Positions 57,290 to 64,000 of a DNA stretch of 64,000 nucleotides are shown piece by piece. The stretch's first letter is position 1. Each line of letters starts with the position of its first letter. This stretch comes from Asterias amurensis. Lineage: Eukaryota > Echinodermata > Asteroidea > Forcipulatida > Asteriidae. The position numbers and the translations under genes were made by a program. The DNA is taken from contig NC_092665.1 of NCBI RefSeq assembly GCF_032118995.1, forward strand, positions 12,380,512-12,444,511, in the 5' to 3' direction. The notes beneath the pieces are model-generated. The model made no database searches, was not told the DNA's origin, and saw only the letters and a program-made list of their open reading frames with translations.

Positions 57290-57321
57290 CCCCTACCCTA
57301 ACCCTAACCCTCGCCCTAACC
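57290..57321 (+). repeat. Short telomere-like CCCTAA tract
   Basis: Four to five imperfect CCCTAA units; an internal telomere-like patch, too short to suggest a chromosome end. Confidence 0.7.
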
Positions 57322-57543
57322 GCAGGGTGTGGATCACAAAGGGGTAATCAGACTATATAATAGTAACTAGTCTCAACACCTGTGACTGTGGAGAGTGGCA
57401 AACCATGGATGAAGAACATTTCATTCCTTGCGCAAAGGGACATCTCCTCATACCTGCCCCTATCCATTAGCAACTAAGAGTTATATGATGGTCGGTTCAA
57501 GGCTATACAGACACTGCTCACTCTTCAGTCATGTCAGTGTGCT

Positions 57544-57877
57544 CCATAGAAATAGAACCCGGAGAACGCTGAGCTCGACCACCCTCTGTGTCGTCTGTGG
57601 ACGCAGCGTATCAATACCGCGCATTACGCGCGTATGGCAAAATTATCATCGTGTGACACGCGCGTATGGCAAAATGGCAAGATGTCAGCGCACATAGACC
57701 ATTTCTAGTGTTTTCATTGGTCAATGATGATGTCATTGTATGGCAAAATTGTATGGCAAAATATTTTGCCATACACGCGTTACGAAAATGGCGTGTGCGC
57801 GTCCATAAAAATGGTCTCACAACGAAACCGCACGCACAATGAGACACTCAGTGTTCTCCGGGTTCTATTTCTATGGT
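57544..57877. mobile_element. MITE with CCATAGAAATAGAACCCGG ends
   Basis: 334 bp. TIRs of about 30 bp start CCATAGAAATAGAACCCGG and match inverted at the right end. The interior has repeated TATGGCAAAAT blocks, some arranged head to head. Non-coding. Confidence 0.8.
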
Positions 57878-57899
57878 GTGCTCACTACTGGAGGCAAGG

Positions 57900-58780
57900 G
57901 CAAGGGCACCAATAGATTTTCACCTTAGTAAAATTTACATTGTTGCTGCTTGGGGGAAGAAAAAACAGTCAAAACAGCTATGAATTTGGTGATGCCCTAA
58001 ATTCAAGGGAAATGAACTGTGCATCCGCCTCAGCTCACCAACAAATGATCTCACTGCAAAACGGGAGAAAAGTACTAGCGCACATGTTTAGTGAGGTCAC
58101 TTTTCCTGCAGACTGTTTAAGCCTTTTGTTGTTAGCCTATTCTTTGAATGTCATACATTGAGCTGTTGTTAAATTTATACACTCTTGGTTTTCTATTTGT
58201 TTACGTTGTGCTTTGCTGGCAAACCCAACTCCATGAAATATGGAGTGACTCAGCCGTGTTGAAATTGATCAGTCAAATATTTCTTTTTTTTTTTTTTTTT
58301 TTTTGGGGGGGGGGATGATCAATTTAAGATATTTCCTTGTGAGTTCAGAGTTGCAGACTTAATAAAAAAAAACGAAAACCTTTTGAACTCAGATGATGTC
58401 TGCTTGTCAAAAAAACTTAGCTGTGATGTTTTACAGAATGTGAACAATTCCTGCACTCCACTGCAACAAATAGTATTAGATAACGAACCTGTGGAATACA
58501 ATTCCCAAAAGTGCAAAAATTTAGTTTTGTATTTGTAGTGATGTACAGAGACTAGTCACTCTGCAGACCTGGGTTCAAAGCCCCTGGGACCTTGGCTTCA
58601 AAACTCCTGGGAACCCAGGTCCACAAGCTATTTTCCATGAATTTTCACCTTTGTCAACAATCATTCCTCTGTAAGGTGATATTTTGAAACATTTAAAGGT
58701 AGTCTAACTGCTACTACAAAAACAAACCTTTGTTATTGTCAGTGTTATATTGCAGGAAGCCAAACTATAAACTGTCGTTG
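57900..58780. other. Intergenic, mostly featureless
   Basis: Contains a T-tract and G-tract at about 58284-58315 and a weak tRNA-like box (CAGACCTGGGTTCAAAGCCC) near 58563. No gene is seen. Confidence 0.4.
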
Positions 58781-59062
58781 GTATTGATCTTTTACCGAGT
58801 AGCGAGCCATGGGTTAGTATTGATGACAAATCGTTATCGCTGCCCGAAACACGCATTCTGCCGTTTATGCAACAGTCACAGTGCGATTATCGTTCATGCA
58901 ACGGTCGTAAGGTAGCGCGTGGCAGCTTGCCACTGACTCACACACATACTGGGATTGAGGCTGCATGTGTGTACCATGGTCACCATCCCCGTAACTACAC
59001 CGCGCTTAACATTTACCGACTTTCTTTCAAGACTAGCTATGGGTGTGCACATGGTCATTAAA
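58780..59062. other. Balanced-composition segment of unknown nature
   Basis: The GC content is clearly higher than in the flanks. It contains AACACGCATTCTGCCG, GCAACGGTCGTAAGGTAGCG and GGTCACCATCCCCGTAACTA. Open frames of about 60 codons exist on the plus strand, but no domain, splice site pair or TIR is recognised. Confidence 0.35.
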
Positions 59063-59212
59063 TAAGATCTAAAAACAAAATACTCTGTGTTGAGTATTTG
59101 AAATACCAGCTAATATTATTGTTGAAACAAAGCTGTCGCCAGCCCGGTTTGCCCATAACTTTTTCACTGACTATCGAGCTTGACCAGTTACACCATGCAA
59201 CATGTAAAAGGG

Positions 59213-59393
59213 ATCAGGTCGGTATGCTTCGTTTTTGAAAGGGCAAAAAGGGCACCAAGGCATTTTCTCCTTGGTGACTAAGGCACGCTTGAGGAAACTG
59301 TAAATTTATACTGGATCATTTCAAGGGCACTAGGGCAATGACCAGAGGGCCTGGAGGCAATTGCCTTTGTGGCCTCCACGAAGTGTCAGGCCT
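59213..59393 (-). mobile_element. MITE family G copy
   Basis: Same consensus as the cluster at 52.8-54.4 kb, inverted. Confidence 0.75.
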
Positions 59394-59573
59394 GGGGGAT
59401 TACTGTAGCTTCATTTCGCTACATGTAGCTTCAGGCCAGAAGCCACATGGGCCACTTTGTTGCCCCTGGCATGCCTGGTCTTGTGCAGAGAGACTTCAAA
59501 AGTTTCCCATAAATTTTTAGATTTTCTAATGGGAGTGCTTTTTGCAATTTAAAGAGAAAATGGTCTTGCCTTA

Positions 59574-59971
59574 TTAAAGGCAGTGGACACTATTGGTAAT
59601 TGTCAAAGACTAGCCTTCACAGTTGGTGTATCTCAACATCGTATGCATACAATAACAAACCTGTGAAAATTTGAGCTCAATCGGTCATCGAACTTGCGAG
59701 ATAATAATGAAAGACAAAAAAAACACCCATTTGTCAAACGAAGTTGTGTGCGTTTAGATGGTTGATTTCGAGACCTCAAGTTCTAAATCTGAGGTCTCGA
59801 AATCAAATTCAGGGAAAATTACTCCTTTCTCGAAAACTATGGCACTTCAGAGGGAGCCGTTTCTCACAATGTTTTATACCATCAACCTCTCCCCATTACT
59901 CGTCACCAAGAAAGGTTTTATGCTAATAATTATTTTGAGTAATTACCAATAGTGTCCACTGCCTTCAAAGA
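59574..59971 (-). mobile_element. MITE family A copy, well preserved
   Basis: Both ends and the GAGACCTCA / TGAGGTCTCG palindrome are intact. 59972-60204 shows no feature. Confidence 0.85.
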
Positions 59972-60204
59972 TGAAAGTCCACTCAGCCGATTTTACGAAA
60001 TGCTAGATTAATCCTGACAATGTACATGTATCTCGAGTTACATGTAGGACGAGTAACCCGTCCTAACTTAGGATGGGTTCAATGTCCCCTAACGTCTATG
60101 AATACAGAACTAAAACTCTTCCTACAATAAGTCCGAACATTCATCCAAAGTTAGGAAGAGTTTGGTGAAATCAGCGGCTGGCCTGTTCTCTGCATTTTTT
60201 CCTC

Positions 60205-60339
60205 TCACTTTTCAAGTCCATATTTCATGTTTTTAAAGATGTTTTTGAACAATGAGCAGTCTGCCAGTGGTACATCACTTGGAGGGAATGTAGACTGCCA
60301 GCCCTTGGGTTTGTTTTTTACTTCATAGCCAGTAGACCT
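60205..60339 (-). CDS. Terminal coding exon of an unidentified minus-strand gene
   Basis: A good acceptor (TTCCTTTACAG, read on the minus strand) opens 44 codons ending in TGA: RSTGYEVKNKPKGWQSTF, PPSDVPLADCSLFKNIFKN, MKYGLEK. The residue mix is typical of a folded protein end, with no repeat character. The upstream exons must lie to the right, perhaps beyond the window; none was identified with confidence. I do not recognise the family. Confidence 0.5.
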   Translation of the reverse strand, partial: RSTGYEVKNKPKGWQSTFPPSDVPLADCSLFKNIFKNMKYGLEK

Positions 60340-60639
60340 CTGTAAAGGAATAAAACTAGTAATAGTTTCTTTGCTAATTGGCACACTCTATTTTCGAGCA
60401 CCATTTGACATTCAGAGGGATTATAAGTGATTAGCACACTTTTCCAACAAACCTAATACTAGGACCCTTTGAATGATATTTTTAAACACACACTCATCAT
60501 TTCAGGATAAACGGTTTCCATAAGCTGTCATTTAAAGCCTAATCAATTTTGATTTAAAATTTAAAATTTTGATTTAAATTATTTTGTTACTATGACATAT
60601 TTTGAAAAAAACATTGTCTCACTACCAAGCTGAATTACA

Positions 60640-60940
60640 TGTAAGTGGACCATAGAGCAAGGACTAAGCTCTATGGGTGGACTTACATGACATTCAACAT
60701 ATTTTAGCAGATTTTAGTGTGCGTGATGTAATAGCCTATTTTATAACACCCCTTGCAAGTATTGTGCCTGCTCATTGGTTTAGAGCGCGTCACATGACAT
60801 GTCTTAGTTTTGCTAGACGACGGCCGTGTGCTAGAGCGTCGGTTTGCCATGCGCTAGTCCGAAGACTAGCACATGGCGCCGTGCGCTAGTCCGACAGACT
60901 AGCACACGGCGTGCATTACCTAGACGTCCGTTGCGTGTAC
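60640..60940. repeat. Region of small inverted repeats (CGTGTGCTAG / CTAGCACACGG)
   Basis: GCTAGTCCGAAGACTAGCAC and GCTAGTCCGACAGACTAGCA are adjacent hairpins, and AGAGCAAGGACTAAGCTCT is a third. They are probably part of a degraded foldback element. Confidence 0.5.
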
Positions 60941-61142
60941 GAGGATGATAAATTAATAGTCTGTAACCATTTCAGATTGTCCGACACTACATGCAACACA
61001 GTAGGTAAAAGTGTTGGCAATCTGTGTTCGCGTCGTCCGTGGATTGTAGCATTCAGGTCTGTAACTTAATAATAATACAGGTTTTAGAAATGTTTGGGGT
61101 GTTATAAAACAAATATTGACTGATTTTACTCGTGCAATGGTT

Positions 61143-61258
61143 AAAAACTATGACTCCCTCGGTGATCCCCGGAGCGTTCTATTTTCCCTCGGCTTCGCCT
61201 CGGGAAAATAGAACGCTCCGTGGATCACCTCGGGAGTCATAGTTTTAACCATAGCACT
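61143..61258. mobile_element. Short hairpin element (CTCGGCTTCGCCTCGGG centre)
   Basis: Arms of about 50 bp (AAAACTATGACTCCC, AGCGTTCTATTTTCCC and inverted partners) close on GCTTCGCC, an almost perfect hairpin. Confidence 0.75.
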
Positions 61259-61354
61259 CGAAGCAGTCAATATTTGTATAATAGATTCAATGGCATAATA
61301 TGTAAAGTTGTTGCTAAAGCTCTTGCATTTTAGAAGGAAATAGTGATAACTCCC

Positions 61355-61735
61355 TTAAAGCCATTATACACTTTCGGGACAGAAAAAAAAAATAAAAAAT
61401 CACCTGGGTTTATAAATAACTTACAGTGTTTACAGAAAGTAATGGTGAAATAATTCTCTTGTAATACATGTAATATTATTCCATGAAATGCTTTACTTTT
61501 TGAGAAAACATTAAAACAATTATCAATTCTTGATAACGAGAACTACGGATTTATTTTAAACACGTGCCATGACATGGCGTAACGTGCGGAAACAAGGGTG
61601 GGTTTTCCCGTTGTTTTCTCCCGACTCCGATGACCGATTGAGCCCAAATTTTCACAGGTTTGTTATGTTGTGATACACGAAGTTGAGCCTTTGGACATTA
61701 CTGTTTGCCGAAAGCGTCCAATATGACTTTAATTG
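61355..61735 (+). mobile_element. MITE family B copy
   Basis: Matches 28147-28508 across its length (TTTATTTTAAACACGTGCCATGACA against the corresponding stretch); ends slightly worn. Confidence 0.75.
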
Positions 61736-61828
61736 TCTGTCACCTCTTTTGACCCTGGTTCAAAACCCCAACTCAGAACTGGAAACTTGTTATTCTGGAT
61801 TATTTGGTTTTCAGCTACTACATGTACA

Positions 61829-62428
61829 TTAATGCTGGGCGAATAGTGAAATTTTGTTATTCGGATACCGCTGGCCAACTATCCGAAATTAACCGGATAT
61901 TCGAATAGTTTTTTTTTTTTGCCGCCAGAGGGCGCTGTTCATTTGTGAATGAGATCTTTTGGGCGGATTGATATTAGTTTTAGACAGTGTCACTCGGTTC
62001 ATTCATAAAAATGACCGGATCTAATTTAAAGATGGCGATTTGCTTTTTCTTTTGATCGTGATTGACTCTACGTGAAGGAAAACTTTTGTAATCTTTGAAC
62101 AAATGACGTCAGAAATGTCATTGTTTTAACTCTTCACGGAGGTGAGCATAGTTAAATACTTAATATATGCTGTTTTATGCTGTCTTAATAGAAGTTTCAT
62201 AAGGATTCAGACAAAACATTCATATCAGTTGTCGCCCGACGTCCGCGGATATTCGGATATTAAAGAATATCCGGTTACTCGGTTGTAATTACAGAATTAT
62301 CCGGTTTGTAAATAGGTATTCGCGCCCTATGCGGATATCCGGTTAAGAAAAAAAAGGCATTCGCGGTTACGGATAGGAAAACCTATTCGCCATTAACCGG
62401 ATATTCGAATAATTCGCCCAGGCCTAAT
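61829..62428. mobile_element. MITE family H with TTCGAATATCCGGTTA ends
   Basis: 600 bp. The left end TAATGCTGGGCGAATAGTG and right end AATTCGCCCAGGCCTAATG are inverted. Internal CGGATATTCGAATA and GGATATCCGG repeats are frequent near both ends. The GCCGCCAGAGGGCGCTG inside resembles a CTCF-like motif. No transposase. Confidence 0.75.
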
Positions 62429-62559
62429 GTACATGCCATGTAGCTAATATAAATAGGCCTATCATGTACTTTGATTCTCCAACGGGATTTATTGTATAAA
62501 TATTTTGTGTTTTTTACATTGTATGCATGATTTGAAACCAAGGATGCCCCATAAGTGAA

Positions 62560-62760
62560 CTTTCACTGTACAAACCTTGATGACACTGACAGGTAAACAG
62601 TGGTGCTTGCTCTGTGAACCAGAAACACCAGGGTTAAACAAGTGAGCTCTGAATGCTTTTTGAAATGGGAAGTGGGAGTTACATTGGCCAATAAATGAGG
62701 TATTAAATTCCAAAATTTTGGAGCAGTACACAAAAATCAACAGACCAATTATCACATGAT
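62560..62760 (-). mobile_element. LINE 3' fragment, degraded
   Basis: The minus strand reads APKFWNLIPHLLANVTPTSH then FKKHSELTCL, an altered APxLWNSLPxxI...FKxxLKTHLF block. Frame changes show age. Confidence 0.55.
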
Positions 62761-63287
62761 GCAGTGCACATTGTACACAGAAATGTACATTATGTGCAAT
62801 TCCAAGCAAACATGGACAGGACACCAAAAAATCAAGTTTTTGTCACAACTTTCTTTACACCTAGAAGTTATAGCTAACATATGAAACCAATTTATTTTAA
62901 GTTGTTGACAAGGAATGAACCCAATTTTGCCAAAAAAGAATTTAGCTTGGGCTCCATGTAGGCCTTCATGTAGGCGTGGCTACATTGTCTGGAAAACTGG
63001 AAAACTGTAATGCGACTGACTGTATGCGACTGACCGTAATGCGACTGACCATGGTTTTGCCATGTACACGTATACCTTAAAGTTGAAGTTGCTGACCATT
63101 AATAAGTATCCTGTTGGATACTCGTGTAATAAGAGTTGTGTGGTACATGTACATAGTAACACTTTCGCAAGCTTTTTGATGTAGGAAATTTTTGAATTGT
63201 GACAAGTGTGTTTTTTACCATGTCCTTTTTGTGTAATGCGACTGACTGCTTTTTACGTTATAACATCCAGAGTACAAAGCCAACAAC

Positions 63288-63470
63288 ATTTCAGGCCTGT
63301 ATGCTTTGTTTTTGAAAAGGCAAGGGCACCAAGGCATTTTCTCTTTGGCAAAGGGCACCCTATGAGGAAATTGTAAATTTCTACTGGAGCATTTCAAGGG
63401 CACCAAGGCAATGGCAAGGGGCAATGGAGGCAATCGCCTCCGTTGCCTCCGTGAAGTATCAGGCCTGACA
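63288..63470 (-). mobile_element. MITE family G copy
   Basis: Complete copy, closely similar to the consensus of the 52.8-54.4 kb cluster, inverted. Confidence 0.8.
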
Positions 63471-63549
63471 TTTCTAATATTATCAATTCGTAGCATTGGG
63501 TGTCAAGTACAAATCAGTCTATAAACCTAGTGGAAAGAATATCTCACAT

Positions 63550-63755
63550 GACATGTGTTTAAAACAAAGCCGTTTTTCTCGATATCGAGAATTGGTAGTT
63601 GTTTTAACGTTTTCTCAAAAAGTAAAGCATTTCATGGAATAATATTTCAAGGGAAGTCTTTCACCATTACCTTCTATAAACCCTGTAAGTTATTTGTCAA
63701 TCCGTAAACTTTTAATTTTTATTCTGTTCAGAAAGTGTCCAATGGCTTGAAGGAC
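63550..63755 (-). mobile_element. MITE family B fragment
   Basis: Contains TCTCGATATCGAGAATTG, TTTTCTCAAAAAGTAAAGC and the end AGTGTCCAATGGCTTGAA. 63756-64000 shows no supported feature. Confidence 0.7.
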
Positions 63756-64000
63756 ACAACTACCACAACCAGGATTCGAACATGCCAACTATGGTTTGTG
63801 TTTTTAAAATCCAGGTTTCTTTTACAAACGTGGTCTGCAAAATTTGCAGACCTCGTTCAGCCTGCAAATGTACGGTGCCATTTGAGAGCTCCTTGTTTTC
63901 ATTTTTGTTTCCAGAAATTTATCTCTAAATTTATAACACTAAATAGTAAAAACATCCCTTAAAAAACCAATGAAGTCATCTGAGATCTCAGCACCAAGCT

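Noticed and set aside
57290-57321. Telomere or chromosome-end signal
   Set aside because: Only four or five imperfect CCCTAA units in the middle of ordinary repeat-rich DNA.
4033-59971. CRISPR-like repeat spacing of the recurrent family A sequence
   Set aside because: Copies are 340-400 bp, irregularly spaced, in both orientations and have TIRs; they are eukaryotic MITEs.
63968-64000. Possible minus-strand exon at the right edge (LGAEISDDFI)
   Set aside because: Too short at the window edge; the frame runs into a stop and the phase does not fit the exon at 60205-60339.

Overview
This window is animal nuclear DNA. Its protein genes are split by introns with standard GT/AG borders, there are no bacterial-style operons, and most of the sequence is short repeats (palindromic MITEs, tRNA-derived SINEs, LINE 3' ends). 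The repeat composition, the Ubl/death-domain gene and the tandem trypsin-like genes suggest a marine invertebrate deuterostome, most likely an echinoderm and perhaps a sea star. That assignment is inference; no species marker was tested.

Layout. (1) 1-3932, minus strand: the 5' part of a multi-exon gene encoding a basic N-terminus, a ubiquitin-like domain, a death domain, two tandemly duplicated linker exons, and a second linker fused to a second death domain that runs off the left edge. A possible 5'UTR exon lies near 8.3 kb. (2) 3.9-11.8 kb: intronic or intergenic DNA made mostly of MITEs and foldback elements. (3) 11861-17262, 25596-30416 and 32198-35499, all minus strand: three complete five-exon genes for secreted S1A (trypsin-fold) proteins of 265, 264 and 263 residues. 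All three have lost catalytic residues. His57 is Asn, Phe or Thr. Ser195 is Glu, Asp or Asp. The third has also lost Asp102. They are serine protease homologs (pseudoenzymes), and the last two are a recent tandem duplication including flanks. (4) 38263-50518, minus strand: a complete 13-exon ITFG2 orthologue (441 residues; KICSTOR/mTORC1 nutrient-sensing complex) with LINE, SINE, MITE and minisatellite insertions in its introns. (5) 50.5-64 kb: a possible divergent plus-strand gene start at 51635 with a phase-compatible exon at 55154, a terminal coding exon of an unidentified minus-strand gene at 60205-60339, and many repeats.

The genes do not form an obvious pathway. The Ubl/death-domain protein looks like an intracellular signalling adaptor, the protease homologs are secreted, and ITFG2 is cytosolic/lysosomal. 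The most notable content is the cluster of catalytically dead protease paralogues, all with an acidic residue at the Ser195 position, and the unusual Ubl-DD-linker-DD architecture with symmetric tandem exon duplication. Repeat structure is also rich: nested MITE-in-MITE insertions, head-to-head SINEs, large palindromes with a hammerhead-like core, and a tandem MITE array.
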